Translations under genes and position numbers: made by a program | Shown here: positions 52,556 to 60,749 of the stretch, in pieces | Numbering within the stretch: the stretch's first letter is position 1 | Layout: each line of letters starts with the position of its first letter | The notes under the pieces: model-generated | Told to the model about the DNA's origin: nothing | Database searches by the model: none | Seen by the model: the letters and a program-made list of their open reading frames with translations, nothing else | Assembly (NCBI RefSeq): GCF_018129065.1 | Contig: NZ_JAAEDM010000002.1 | Location: 1 to 64,000, forward strand | Origin: Neoroseomonas soli | Lineage (GTDB): Bacteria > Pseudomonadota > Alphaproteobacteria > Acetobacterales > Acetobacteraceae | Direction: 5' to 3' | DNA length: 64,000 nt

Positions 52556-53382
52556 TGCGGAAGGTGAAGCGCATCGCCGGGAACATCGGCTTCGGCTTCG
52601 GGGTGCTGATGCTGGTCTCCCCGGCCATCCTCGTCTTCCTGTGGATGTTGTCGCTGTCGCTGAAGACGGAACTCGACAACACCGATTATCCGCCGGTCTT
52701 CATCCCGAACCCGCCGGTGATGGACAATTTCGCCGCAGTGTTCGAGCGCAACGACTTCGTGAAGTATGCGCTGAATTCGGTGATCGTCTCCTTCAGCGCG
52801 ACGGGCCTCGCGATCCTGTTCGGCGTGCCGGCGGGCTATGGCATCGCCAAGATGAAGGCGACCAAGGCGGCGGTCGTCATCCTGATCGCGCGCATCACGC
52901 CGGGGCTGTCCTACCTGATCCCGCTGTTCCTGCTGTTCCAGTGGATCGGGCTGACGGGGACGGTGGCGCCGATCATCATCACCCACCTGGTCATCACCGT
53001 GCCCATCGTGGTCTGGATCATGATGGGCTTCTTCGAAGGGCTGCCGCCGGAACTCGAGGAAGCGGCGCTGGTGGACGGCGCGACGATCTGGCAGGCCTTC
53101 CGCCACGTCGCGATGCCACTGGCGCGGCCGGGGATCACGGTGGCGACCATCCTGTCCTTCATCTTTTCCTGGAACAACTTCATCTTCGCCATGGTGCTGG
53201 CGGGGCGGGAATCCCGCACGCTGCCCGTCGCGGTGAACAACATGCTGACCTTCGAGCAGATCTCCTGGGGCCCGCTCTCGGCCGCCGCCCTGCTGGTGAC
53301 GGCGCCGGTGCTGCTGCTGACGCTGCTCGCGCAGAAGCAGATCGTGGCCGGGCTGACGGCCGGGGGCGTGAAGGGGGGCTGA
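52555..53382 (+). CDS. Sugar ABC transporter permease (MalG/UgpE type)
   Basis: 275 residues, six membrane helices. The EAA loop is LEEAALVDGATIWQAFRHVA with MPLARPGI, and the C-terminal segment SFIFSWNNFIFAMVLAG is typical of MalG-type proteins. No gene for the matching ATPase lies in the cluster or anywhere nearby, so the complex must borrow a shared ATPase encoded elsewhere. Confidence 0.92.
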   Translation: MRKVKRIAGNIGFGFGVLMLVSPAILVFLWMLSLSLKTELDNTDYPPVFIPNPPVMDNFAAVFERNDFVKYALNSVIVSFSATGLAILFGVPAGYGIAKMKATKAAVVILIARITPGLSYLIPLFLLFQWIGLTGTVAPIIITHLVITVPIVVWIMMGFFEGLPPELEEAALVDGATIWQAFRHVAMPLARPGITVATILSFIFSWNNFIFAMVLAGRESRTLPVAVNNMLTFEQISWGPLSAAALLVTAPVLLLTLLAQKQIVAGLTAGGVKGG

Positions 53383-53437
53383 GCGGTCTGGCAAAACCCG
53401 CGCGAAGGCTTATATTTCGGCCATCGGGAGACGTGTC

Positions 53438-53752
53438 ATGACCCTCCGCCGCATTCCCGCCGCCGTCCGTTTCATGGTGATGCATGGGGTGGTCGGGCTC
53501 GGCCTATCGACCGTCTTCGTGGGCGCGGTGCTCTGGGCTGATCCGGGCGGGGTGGGCTCGCTGATCCTGCGGGTTGGCGGCTGGCCGGTCGTCGCGATGC
53601 TCTGGTATTTCTCGGGCCTGACCTTCGGCGCGGTGCAGATCGCCACGGCCGTGATGCTGCAGGATGGCCAGGACCGTCCGGCCGGCGGCCGGCGCTTCCG
53701 TCTGCCGGTCCCGCCCGTGCCGGTGCGCGCGGCGGCCCGCCGGCGCGGCTGA
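53438..53752 (+). CDS. Small inner-membrane protein, unknown function
   Basis: 104 residues with two predicted membrane helices (MVMHGVVGLGLSTVFVGAVL and GWPVVAMLWYFSGLTFGAVQ) and a basic, Pro/Arg-rich C-terminal tail (RFRLPVPPVPVRAAARRR). I do not recognise the family. GGGAG precedes the ATG. It follows the sugar permease by 55 bp on the same strand but need not belong to the transporter. Confidence 0.6.
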   Translation: MTLRRIPAAVRFMVMHGVVGLGLSTVFVGAVLWADPGGVGSLILRVGGWPVVAMLWYFSGLTFGAVQIATAVMLQDGQDRPAGGRRFRLPVPPVPVRAAARRRG

Positions 53753-53920
53753 GGGCGGGGGGCTCCCGCGGTTCCATCGGGATCGGCATCGGGTCGCGCA
53801 GGGCGACCGCAGCGGAGGGGTTCTGCGCGGCCGCTACAATGTTCCGCTGCCGGGGCGGCGCTGGACGCGGGCGCCACCCCGCGCGACATTGCTGGCCGCT
53901 TTCCAAAGGGACCGGCCCGT

Positions 53921-55342
53921 ATGCAGAACACCGAAGAGATCTGGCGCTTCGTCGAGGCCAAGGCGCAGGACGCGATCGGGCTGTCCGACCGCGTCTGGGG
54001 CATGCCGGAACTTTGCTATGCCGAAGTCCGTTCCTGCGCCGAGCACACCGCGATGCTCGAGGCGCACGGGTTCCGCGTCACGAAGAACGTCGCCGGCATC
54101 CCCACCGCCGTGATGGGCGAGGCGGGGGAGGGCGGTCCGGTCATCGCCATCCTCGGTGAATACGATGCGCTGCCGGGTCTCTCCCAGGAAGCGGGCGTGG
54201 CCGAGCACCGGCCGATGCCGGGCGACGGTTCGGGCCATGGCTGCGGGCACAATCTGCTCGGCGCCGCGTCGCTGCTCGCCGCTTCCGCGGTGAAGGACTG
54301 GCTGGCGGCGAATGGCGTGAAGGCGCGGGTGCGCTACTACGGCTGCCCGGCCGAGGAAGGCGGCGCCGCCAAGGGCTTCATGGTCCGCGCCGGCGCCTTC
54401 GACGACGTGGACATGGCGATCTGCTGGCACCCGGCCGCCTTCTCGGGCGTGAACGAGGCGGTGTCGCTGGCGAATACGCGCATCGACTTCTCCTTCACCG
54501 GCCGTTCGTCCCACGCCGCAGCCGCGCCGCACCTCGGGCGCTCGGCGCTCGACGCGGTCGAGCTCATGAATGTCGGCGTGAACTACATGCGCGAGCACAT
54601 GCCGTCCGACGCGCGGATCCACTACGCGTATCTCGATGCCGGCGGCATCGCGCCGAACGTCGTGCAGGGCACGGCGAAGGTGCGCTACCTGATCCGCGCG
54701 CGCGATCTCGTCGAATTGAACGGGCTGGTGGCGCGCGTGAGGAAGATCGCCGACGGCGCGGCGCTGATGACCGAGACGGCGGTGACGACGAAGGTGGTCA
54801 GCGCGGTGTCGAACCTGCTCGCCAACACCCCGCTCGAGGAGGCGATGCACGACAACCTGCTGCGCCTCGGCCCGCCGCAGTTCGACGACGAGGACCGCGC
54901 CTTCGCGCGTGAGATCCAGAAGACGCTGACCGACGACGACATCGCCGCCGCCTTCCGCCGCCACGGGCTGAAGGTGGAGCGCGACAAGGCGCTTTGCGAC
55001 ATCGTCGTGCCGCTCGATGCGCAGGGCAGCGGCGGGGTCGGCTCGACCGACGTGGGCGACGTGTCCTGGGCGGTGCCGACGGTGCAGGCGCGCGGGACGA
55101 CCTATGCCATCGGCACGCCGGGCCATTCCTGGCAGCTTACCGCGCAGGGCAAGTCCGGCATCGCGCACAAGGGCCTGGTGCATGTGGCAAAGGTGATGGC
55201 CGGGACGGCGGTGGATGCCATCGTGAAGCCGGATCTGCTCGCCGCGGCCAAGGCCGACCACGAGGCGCGCACCGCGGCGACCCCCTATGTCTGCCCGCTT
55301 CCGCCGGATGTGAACCCGCCGATCAGGATGTCGGCGGACTGA
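53921..55342 (+). CDS. M20 family amidohydrolase, AbgB-like
   Basis: 473 residues, longer than the HipO type at 2661 and matching p-aminobenzoyl-glutamate hydrolase subunit B. Motifs: ILGEYDALPGLSQ, GSGHGCGHNLLGAASLLAA, YGCPAEEGGAAKGFMVRAG, RSSHAAAAPHLGRSALDAV and STDVGDVSWAVPTVQ. It is a metal-dependent hydrolase of N-acylated or aminobenzoyl amino acids. Which substrate is used here is unknown. Two strong hairpins follow the stop. Confidence 0.9.
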   Translation: MQNTEEIWRFVEAKAQDAIGLSDRVWGMPELCYAEVRSCAEHTAMLEAHGFRVTKNVAGIPTAVMGEAGEGGPVIAILGEYDALPGLSQEAGVAEHRPMPGDGSGHGCGHNLLGAASLLAASAVKDWLAANGVKARVRYYGCPAEEGGAAKGFMVRAGAFDDVDMAICWHPAAFSGVNEAVSLANTRIDFSFTGRSSHAAAAPHLGRSALDAVELMNVGVNYMREHMPSDARIHYAYLDAGGIAPNVVQGTAKVRYLIRARDLVELNGLVARVRKIADGAALMTETAVTTKVVSAVSNLLANTPLEEAMHDNLLRLGPPQFDDEDRAFAREIQKTLTDDDIAAAFRRHGLKVERDKALCDIVVPLDAQGSGGVGSTDVGDVSWAVPTVQARGTTYAIGTPGHSWQLTAQGKSGIAHKGLVHVAKVMAGTAVDAIVKPDLLAAAKADHEARTAATPYVCPLPPDVNPPIRMSAD

Positions 55343-55357
55343 CCTGGTTCCCGGTGT

Positions 55358-55379
55358 CCAGAGGCCTTTCGGCCTCTGG
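55358..55379. terminator. Terminator hairpin after the AbgB-like gene
   Basis: Perfect nine-base stem CCAGAGGCC / GGCCTCTGG with a TTTC loop, 16 bp after the stop codon. Confidence 0.6.
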
Positions 55380-55389
55380 CGGATGGGGT

Positions 55390-55414
55390 CCGGGGAAGGC
55401 AGGGCCTTCCCCGG
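55390..55414. terminator. Second hairpin between convergent genes
   Basis: Perfect 11-base stem CCGGGGAAGGC / GCCTTCCCCGG with a three-base loop, 7 bp beyond the end of the DUF169 gene on the minus strand, so it can serve that gene. Confidence 0.6.
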
Positions 55415-55420
55415 GATCGC

Positions 55421-56233
55421 TCACACCTTCCCGGCGTAGGACTTCGCCATGCCTTCACCGGGATCCGCCTGCGGCCCATAGGGCATGATCGGGTAGCGCA
55501 GCCCGGCCTTGGACAGGCCGAGCAGGCCCTCGACGGCGATGGCGAGATCGGCCGGCGGCAATGCCATCAGCATCTCGTCATCCGCGACGCCGCCGTAGCG
55601 CCGTTCCGCATAGCAGGGGATGGAGAGCGACGGCGCGCGGTCGCGCAGCGCGCGGCCCCAGGAATCGGCGCAGGCGCTCTCCCCCGTCACGGAGAATTCG
55701 AAGCGCTTGTAGGTCTTCCACTGCAGCCCGTTGATGAACAGGATCATCTGCGCGGGGTTCGCGTAGAAGAGGCAGATGTCCGGCGGGTCGAGCCGGGCGC
55801 TGCGCAGCGGGGAAACCGCCAGGCCCGCATAGCGCGGCGGCACGCGCGGCATTTCCGCCTGGTGCTTGCGCGCGGCCTCGCGGTTCTCGAACCACACGCC
55901 TTCGAACTTGCGGCCGGAGAGGTAAAGCTCGGAGGGCTCGTTGAGCCCGATCACGCCGCCGCAATTGGAGAAGCCCGGCACGTTCGCGGTGGTGATGCCC
56001 ATGGTGAAGCCGGCGATGCGGGCCTGGGTCACCAGCTGGCAGGTGGAGAAGGTCTTGCCTTCCGTGGGGCGGCGCAGGCCGGGGACCTTGGCCATCTCGG
56101 CCTCGTCGGCGAACAGCTTCATGCCGATCGGCAGGGTGCGCAGGCGAAGCAGTTCGGTGAGCTGGCGCGCGAGCTCGGCGATCTGCTTCGCATCGAGCGG
56201 CGGCGTCTCCGCCATCGGCGGGGCATCGGTCAT
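55421..56233 (-). CDS. DUF169 family protein
   Basis: 270 residues. The start of the domain (AELARQLTELLRLRTLPIGM, KLFADEAEM) and the cysteine-bearing motifs FSTCQLVTQAR, PGFSNCGGVIGL, TGESACADSWG and SIPCYAERRYGG are typical of DUF169, a family without an established role. The four conserved cysteines could bind a metal or Fe-S cluster. It is third in a minus-strand group behind a DUF6065 gene (104 bp gap) and a tandem-repeat protein gene. Confidence 0.8.
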   Translation of the reverse strand: MTDAPPMAETPPLDAKQIAELARQLTELLRLRTLPIGMKLFADEAEMAKVPGLRRPTEGKTFSTCQLVTQARIAGFTMGITTANVPGFSNCGGVIGLNEPSELYLSGRKFEGVWFENREAARKHQAEMPRVPPRYAGLAVSPLRSARLDPPDICLFYANPAQMILFINGLQWKTYKRFEFSVTGESACADSWGRALRDRAPSLSIPCYAERRYGGVADDEMLMALPPADLAIAVEGLLGLSKAGLRYPIMPYGPQADPGEGMAKSYAGKV

Positions 56234-56337
56234 GGGCGGTTCCTCCTCGTCCCGCGGATGATGCGACGCGGAGGAGGAAACGGCAAAAACCGCCCGGCCG
56301 TCGCGGGCGGGCGGCGTTCATCGGGCTGAGGAAGGCG

Positions 56338-57150
56338 TCAGCCCGACGTCGCGGCCTCGCGTGCCGCGGCCATGGCGGCGAAGGGGCAGCCGGCGGCGCG
56401 GCGCTGGCGGCGGACCTCGGCGGCGTAGCGTCCGGGCTGGTGTTCCTCGGCGCTGGCGGGGATGACGACGCTCTCGCGATAGGCATCCCACTCGGCGTCG
56501 CCCCACTGGGTGAAGGCGTCCGTCACCGTCGAGGCATTCATCACCGCATCGGCATAGGCGAATTGCGGGATCGGCTGCACCTGCAGGAGGGGGCGGAGCT
56601 GGTTGATCTCGACCGGGGTGTCGGTGCGCGTCAGCCGGATATTGGTGAAGAGCGGGCCGAACCACTTGTCGAATTCGACGATGCCTTCGAACTGCTCGTA
56701 GGCGGCGTGCTTCGGCAGGTTTGCGGGGGAACGGGTCAGCAGCGACCAGCCTGGCGCCGTGCGCACGAAGAGCCCGGTCCACATCTGCACCACGCCCGCT
56801 TCGGGCAGGCCGGTCAGGAAGGGCGGGGAGAAGCCGCGGATGTCTTCCGGCACGGCCTCGTCAAAGGTGTCTCGGAAATAGGGGTACTGCGCCGCGCCGA
56901 GGCCGAGGGGCATCCATTCCCCCTCGAGCGCCTCGCAGGTCCACAGCACTTCATGCCCGTCCCACATGAGTGTCAGGTCGAGCGGGGCGGTGATGTGCCA
57001 GCCGAAGCCGGCAGCGGTGGTGACGGCATCGCAGTAGCGGAAGGCCCGCGTTGGCAGCCCGCCGAGACCCGAGCGATCGGCGCGCTCCGGCGCCGGTATG
57101 CCGGGGATCAGGCGGTGGAAGCTGACGATCGGAGTGCGGTCCGGGCCCAT
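56338..57150 (-). CDS. DUF6065-like protein of unknown function
   Basis: 270 residues, soluble, no signal peptide. Recognisable stretches: PTRAFRYCDAVTTAAGFGWH, PLDLTLMWDGHEVLW, VVQMWTGLFVRTAPGWSLLT and YEQFEGIVEFDKWFGPLFTN. These match my recollection of the DUF6065 family; no function is known to me. AGGA nine bases before the ATG at 57150 supports this start; the reading frame runs on upstream through the repeat array only because the array is open in nearly all frames. It follows the repeat-protein gene by 79 bp, which suggests joint expression. Confidence 0.65.
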   Translation of the reverse strand: MGPDRTPIVSFHRLIPGIPAPERADRSGLGGLPTRAFRYCDAVTTAAGFGWHITAPLDLTLMWDGHEVLWTCEALEGEWMPLGLGAAQYPYFRDTFDEAVPEDIRGFSPPFLTGLPEAGVVQMWTGLFVRTAPGWSLLTRSPANLPKHAAYEQFEGIVEFDKWFGPLFTNIRLTRTDTPVEINQLRPLLQVQPIPQFAYADAVMNASTVTDAFTQWGDAEWDAYRESVVIPASAEEHQPGRYAAEVRRQRRAAGCPFAAMAAAREAATSG

Positions 57151-57229
57151 GGCGGTGCGTCCTGGAGGGTGCGCGGATATCCACGCGACAGGGCGGGGGA
57201 TCCGCGGTGCGGTCCCCCGGCCCCGAGGA

Positions 57230-57643
57230 TCAGGCGCGACGGAGGCCGGCGCCGATGCGGACGGCGCCCTTGTCGGCGACGGCGGCCTTGGGGGTGCGGA
57301 GGCCGGCACCGGTGCGGACGGCGCCCTTGTCGGCGACGGCGGCCTTCGGGGTGCGGAGGCCTGCACCGATGCGGACGGCGCCCTTGTCGGCGACGGCGGC
57401 ATTGGGGGTGCGGAGGCCGGCACCGATGCGGACGGCGCCCTTGTCGGCAACGGCGGCATTGGGGGTGCGGAGGCCGGCGCCGATGCGGACGGCGCCCTTG
57501 TCGGCGACGGCGGCCTTGGGGGTGCGGAGGCCTGCACCGATGCGGACGGTGCCCTTGTCGGCGACGGCGGCCTTGGGGGTGCGGAGGCCTGCACCGATGC
57601 GGATGATGCCCTTGTCGGCGACGGCGGCGAGGATCTTGGTCAT
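57230..57643 (-). CDS. Tandem 19-residue-repeat protein, seven units
   Basis: 137 residues made almost entirely of repeats. After MTKILAAVADKG IIRIGAGLRTP come six units of the form KAAVADKGAVRIGAGLRTP, with K/N, A/T and I/T exchanges; the last ends GLRRA. Each unit is basic (K, R, R, D) and its central part alternates polar and apolar residues, so a beta-solenoid or self-assembling fibre, or a precursor of repeated small peptides, is possible. GGAG seven bases before the ATG makes this the best-supported of several open frames. There is no signal peptide and no cysteine. I do not recognise the family. It diverges from a SARP-like regulator. Confidence 0.6.
   Translation of the reverse strand: MTKILAAVADKGIIRIGAGLRTPKAAVADKGTVRIGAGLRTPKAAVADKGAVRIGAGLRTPNAAVADKGAVRIGAGLRTPNAAVADKGAVRIGAGLRTPKAAVADKGAVRTGAGLRTPKAAVADKGAVRIGAGLRRA
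57240..57640. repeat. 57-bp tandem DNA repeat array (about seven units)
   Basis: The unit recurs every 57 bp (for example GTGCGGAGGCC at 57294, 57351 and 57408). Differences between units are few, so the array expanded recently or is kept uniform by conversion. As 57 is a multiple of three and the unit lacks stops, at least five reading frames stay open across it. Confidence 0.9.
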
Positions 57644-58076
57644 GCGGTTTCTCCGGCTTGGAGGTCGCTGGCAACGGGGCCAGTAGCCCGACCTTGGCCA
57701 AGCAGGGCGGCACGCACAAGCAAACATTCCTACTTGTTTAAAACTATCTTCCTAGTATTATGATCAATAGGAAAAGCATCAGTTCTTCAATCCAGCGAGA
57801 CGCTTAAAGACGAGGACCATGACTCACCTGAACGCTAGATTCATGCAGTTGTGACGTCTCTCACGCGAAATTAACGGAGGAAATCACAACTTATTGGAGA
57901 ATACCTCCGGGGGTTGATCGCGAATAAGGTTCCACTCGCTTTGCGTGCGAGAATTCACCGCGGAGCCGTACCGATCAAGCATAAGGTAAATCATCACGAT
58001 ACCGGGCCCGCCGGGGTCAACGAGTCTCAGGGCGCGGTTTGGTGAAGCAGGCCGGACGCGTTATGAGAGCGTGAGG
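57644..58076. promoter_or_regulatory. Divergent AT-rich control region
   Basis: A 433-bp region with no supported gene between the divergent repeat-protein and SARP-like regulator genes. The part at 57720-57990 is much richer in A+T than the rest of the window. It holds runs such as TTTAAAACTATC, CTAGTATTATGATCAATAGG and an FNR-like sequence TTGATCGCGAATAA (57914-57927, 8 of 10 fixed bases). Promoters for both genes are expected here, but I could not fix -35/-10 pairs. Confidence 0.5.
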
Positions 58077-60086
58077 ATGTCAGATCTCATTATCCGCTCC
58101 GGACAGGACGACAGACCTCCGCTGGAGGGAATCGTCCCCCCCGTCGTCATCGCCGGGCCGCCTGCGATCAGGGTGCGGATCACCATGCTCGGCAGGATGG
58201 ATGTCCGCGCCGTGACGGGTGAGCCCCTGCTGCCGCGATCCCGCAAGACGCGCGCTGTGTTGGCGGTCCTCGCGATCGAATCGCCCTCCGTGGTGTCCCG
58301 CCAGCGGCTGGCCGACCTGCTCTGGAGCCGCCGCGGCGAGGAACAGGCCCGCGGCTCTCTCCGCCAGGCGCTGCACGAGTTGCAGGAGGCGCTCGGTGAG
58401 TGGGGCCGCGGCCTTCTGATAGCGACCCGCGAGACGGTGGCCTTGGACCTGGATGGCGTCTGGTCCGATGCACGCGAACTGCCGCTGATGGCGCGCGAGC
58501 GGGCCGAGGCGCTGAACCTGCTGCAGGCGGAGCTGCTCTCGGACCTCGACGGCCTCGATGCCGCCTTCGACACCTGGTTGCTCGACCAGCGCCGCCGGTT
58601 GCGCGAAGCGGCGCTCGATGCCGCCACCGCCCGCCTCGCCGCGGCAGCCACGGCCGAGGCCCGCGCGTTGGAGGCGCGCCGCGTGCTCGCCATCGACGCC
58701 GCGCAGGAACCCGTGTGGCGCATCCTGATCCGCGCCGAAGCCGAACGCGGCGACCGCGGCGCGGCCTTCGCCGCCTGGGAGGAGTGCCGCCGCGTCTTCG
58801 CCGAGCGCTTCCGCAGCGCGCCGTCGCCGGAAACCGCGGCGCTCGCGGATTCGCTGCGCGGCGAGGTCCCCGCCCTGCCGCCTGTCGCGGTTTCGCGCAG
58901 CGCGGTGCGTGGGGCGCGGCTCGGCGTCATGCCCTTCCGCGTGCTTGGAGGGGAGGCCGATGCGGAAGTCTCGCTGGGCCTCGCCGGAGAGATCACCGCG
59001 GCCCTCGCGCGGTTCCGCTGGCTCGTGCTGGTGGACAGTTCCTCGCTCGCCGCCGCCGTGCGGCAGGAAGGCGGGGGCGGGAGCCTCGAGCTCGACTTCA
59101 CCCTCTCGGGCACCGTGCAGCGCGCCGGGAACCGGGTGCGCGTCACGCTCCGCCTGACCGACCACCGCACGCCCGAAGCCGTGGTCTGGGCCGAGCGCTT
59201 CGATCGCGACGCCAACGACATCCTGGCCCTTCAGGACGAGATCGCCGCCGAGGTGGTGGCTCGCGTCGACCCCGAGATCCTGCTGATCGAGGCGAACCGC
59301 GCCGCTGCGCGGCCTCCGGTCCATGCGACCGCCTACGACCTGCTGCTGCGCGCGATCCCGGCCATCTACCGCCTCGACCGGCAGTCCTACGAGCTCGCCG
59401 GCAGCATGCTGGCCGAGGCGACGCGGCTCGAGCCGGATTACGCGCCGGCCTATGCCTGGCATGCCTACTGGCACCTGTTCCTGGTCGGGCAGGGCTGGGC
59501 GCAGAACGATGCCGACGTGCTGGCCAAGAGCGAGGCGCTCGCCTCGCGCGCCGTGGCGCTCGATCCTTCGGATGCGCAGGCGCTCGCCATCCTCGGCCAT
59601 GTGCGCGCCTTCCTCCACCACCGGGTTGCCGAGGCGGTCACGCTCTACGAACGGGCGCTCGCGCTGAACCCCAACCTGCCGATGGCCTGGGTCTTCTCGG
59701 CCCTCGCGCTGTCCTACCGCGGGGACCACGCCGAGGCCCTGCGGCGGTGGGAACGCTACAAGCGCCTGGCACCGCTGCATCCGCACGCCTTCTTCTTCGA
59801 TGCGGCGCAGCTGGTGCCGCTGCTGCTCCTGCGCCGCTACGAGGAGGTGGACGCGGCCGCGCGGCAGGTGACCGCCCTCCATTCGGGCTTCACCTTCCCC
59901 TACAAGGCCTGGTTGTCCGCGCTCGGGCACATGGGGCGGCCGCAGGAGGCGGCGGAGGTGAGGGCCCGGCTTTCCGCCATGGAGCCGGATTTCGACCTCA
60001 CCAAGGCGCGTGAGCGGGCGCCCATGCAGGCCGCGGTCGATCTCGACCACTACCTCGCCGGGCTGCGCAAGGCCGGCATCACCTGA
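58077..60086 (+). CDS. SARP/BTAD-like transcriptional regulator with TolB-like and TPR domains
   Basis: 669 residues. In order: winged helix of the SARP type (about 33-105; SRKTRAVLAVLAIESPSVVS, QRLADLLWSRRGEEQARGSL), BTAD helices (about 110-265), a TolB/FlgO-like domain (about 283-410; LGVMPFRVLGGEADAEVSLG) and a TPR region (about 430-640). Such proteins activate nearby gene groups, which here would be the divergent repeat-protein/DUF6065/DUF169 genes. GAGAG seven bases before the ATG at 58077 favours it over the GTG at 58071. The last codons and stop (GIT-stop) lie inside a truncated family A repeat, so the original C-terminus was probably replaced. Confidence 0.82.
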   Translation: MSDLIIRSGQDDRPPLEGIVPPVVIAGPPAIRVRITMLGRMDVRAVTGEPLLPRSRKTRAVLAVLAIESPSVVSRQRLADLLWSRRGEEQARGSLRQALHELQEALGEWGRGLLIATRETVALDLDGVWSDARELPLMARERAEALNLLQAELLSDLDGLDAAFDTWLLDQRRRLREAALDAATARLAAAATAEARALEARRVLAIDAAQEPVWRILIRAEAERGDRGAAFAAWEECRRVFAERFRSAPSPETAALADSLRGEVPALPPVAVSRSAVRGARLGVMPFRVLGGEADAEVSLGLAGEITAALARFRWLVLVDSSSLAAAVRQEGGGGSLELDFTLSGTVQRAGNRVRVTLRLTDHRTPEAVVWAERFDRDANDILALQDEIAAEVVARVDPEILLIEANRAAARPPVHATAYDLLLRAIPAIYRLDRQSYELAGSMLAEATRLEPDYAPAYAWHAYWHLFLVGQGWAQNDADVLAKSEALASRAVALDPSDAQALAILGHVRAFLHHRVAEAVTLYERALALNPNLPMAWVFSALALSYRGDHAEALRRWERYKRLAPLHPHAFFFDAAQLVPLLLLRRYEEVDAAARQVTALHSGFTFPYKAWLSALGHMGRPQEAAEVRARLSAMEPDFDLTKARERAPMQAAVDLDHYLAGLRKAGIT

Positions 60087-60159
60087 TCGGGTGAAGATGC
60101 TCGCACAAGACAAAGGCCTGGAGCGGTGTTCGTGAGCCGAGGCGAACGGAAACCGCTCT
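60080..60159 (+). repeat. Palindromic repeat family A, 5'-truncated copy
   Basis: It begins within the first hairpin (CACCTGATCGGGTGAAGATG) and lacks the first 27 bases of the 108-bp unit, including CTAGAGCAGATC. The second palindrome GAGCGGT...ACCGCTC is intact. It supplies the stop codon of the upstream gene (TGA in CCTGATC) and joins directly to a family B element. Confidence 0.87.
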
Positions 60160-60279
60160 GGTGTCCTGCCTGCGAAGTTCGCTGGATTTCCAGCGAACGA
60201 AGCGAACAAGCAGGCCACTGAAAACAAAGGCCAGTGGCCTGAGAACGAAGTCCGCAGGATTTCGGAATCAGGACACTAG
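60158..60279 (-). repeat. Palindromic repeat family B (122 bp), copy 2
   Basis: Inverted relative to copy 1 at 35933. Ends CTGGTGTCCTG and CAGGACACTAG. The last bases CTAG contain the stop codon (TAG on the minus strand) of the MOSC gene, as the matching end of copy 1 contains the RidA stop. Confidence 0.85.
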
Positions 60280-60749
60280 ACAGGCCGGATCGTCTCACCC
60301 GGGCGGATCGTGCCGCCCGTCACGATCCGGCAATTCAGGCCGCTGCGATTGATCAGCGGCTTGAACACCTTCTTCCCGAGCAGGTCCTCGAGATACTGGC
60401 AGGGCACGTTCAGCCGCCCGCCATGCAGCACCACCTCGCCGACACGGAAATCCCGGCCGACCAGATGGTTCAGCGGCACGCCGGCGACCAGCAGGTTGCG
60501 CCGCGTCTCATGCGGCGCGAGGTCGATGCCGTGGTCGCGCCGCAGCGCCTCCAGCGTTTCCGTCTCGATCAGCGTCACCTGGCGATCGGCGTGCGGCTTG
60601 TGGCTGTAGGTGCCGCGGCCGTTGGCGTAGCGGTCGCCGTCGATGCCGACGCCTTCGACCAGCCGTGCCGCGTCGAGTTCCACCATCGGCGCCGAGGCCT
60701 CCGGCGCGATGTGGATCGCGACGAGGACGCCTGTGAAATCGAAGCTCAT
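60276..60749 (-). CDS. MOSC-domain protein
   Basis: 157 residues, a stand-alone MOSC domain: GIDGDRYANGRGTY, VTLIETETLEAL, ETRRNLLVAGVPLNHLVGRD and the conserved cysteine in LNRSGLNCRIVTGG-like context (NRSGLNCRIV). MOSC proteins bind the molybdenum cofactor or act in sulfur transfer; YiiM-like members reduce N-hydroxylated compounds. The ATG overlaps the hydrolase stop (ATGA). The stop codon falls inside a family B repeat. Confidence 0.87.
   Translation of the reverse strand: MSFDFTGVLVAIHIAPEASAPMVELDAARLVEGVGIDGDRYANGRGTYSHKPHADRQVTLIETETLEALRRDHGIDLAPHETRRNLLVAGVPLNHLVGRDFRVGEVVLHGGRLNVPCQYLEDLLGKKVFKPLINRSGLNCRIVTGGTIRPGETIRPV

Noticed and set aside
56338-57594. Extension of the DUF6065 protein through the repeat array as a Pro/Ser-rich repeat domain
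   Set aside because: The frame is open only because the array lacks stops in almost all frames; AGGA before the ATG at 57150 and the start of the conserved domain support the shorter protein.
57240-57640. CRISPR array
   Set aside because: The 57-bp units are directly contiguous with no unique spacers, and there are no cas genes.
57098-57763. Plus-strand Gly/Ala/Asp repeat ORFs over the 57-bp array
   Set aside because: No ribosome binding site and no flanking coding signal; the minus-strand frame has GGAG at the right distance and lies upstream of a same-strand gene.
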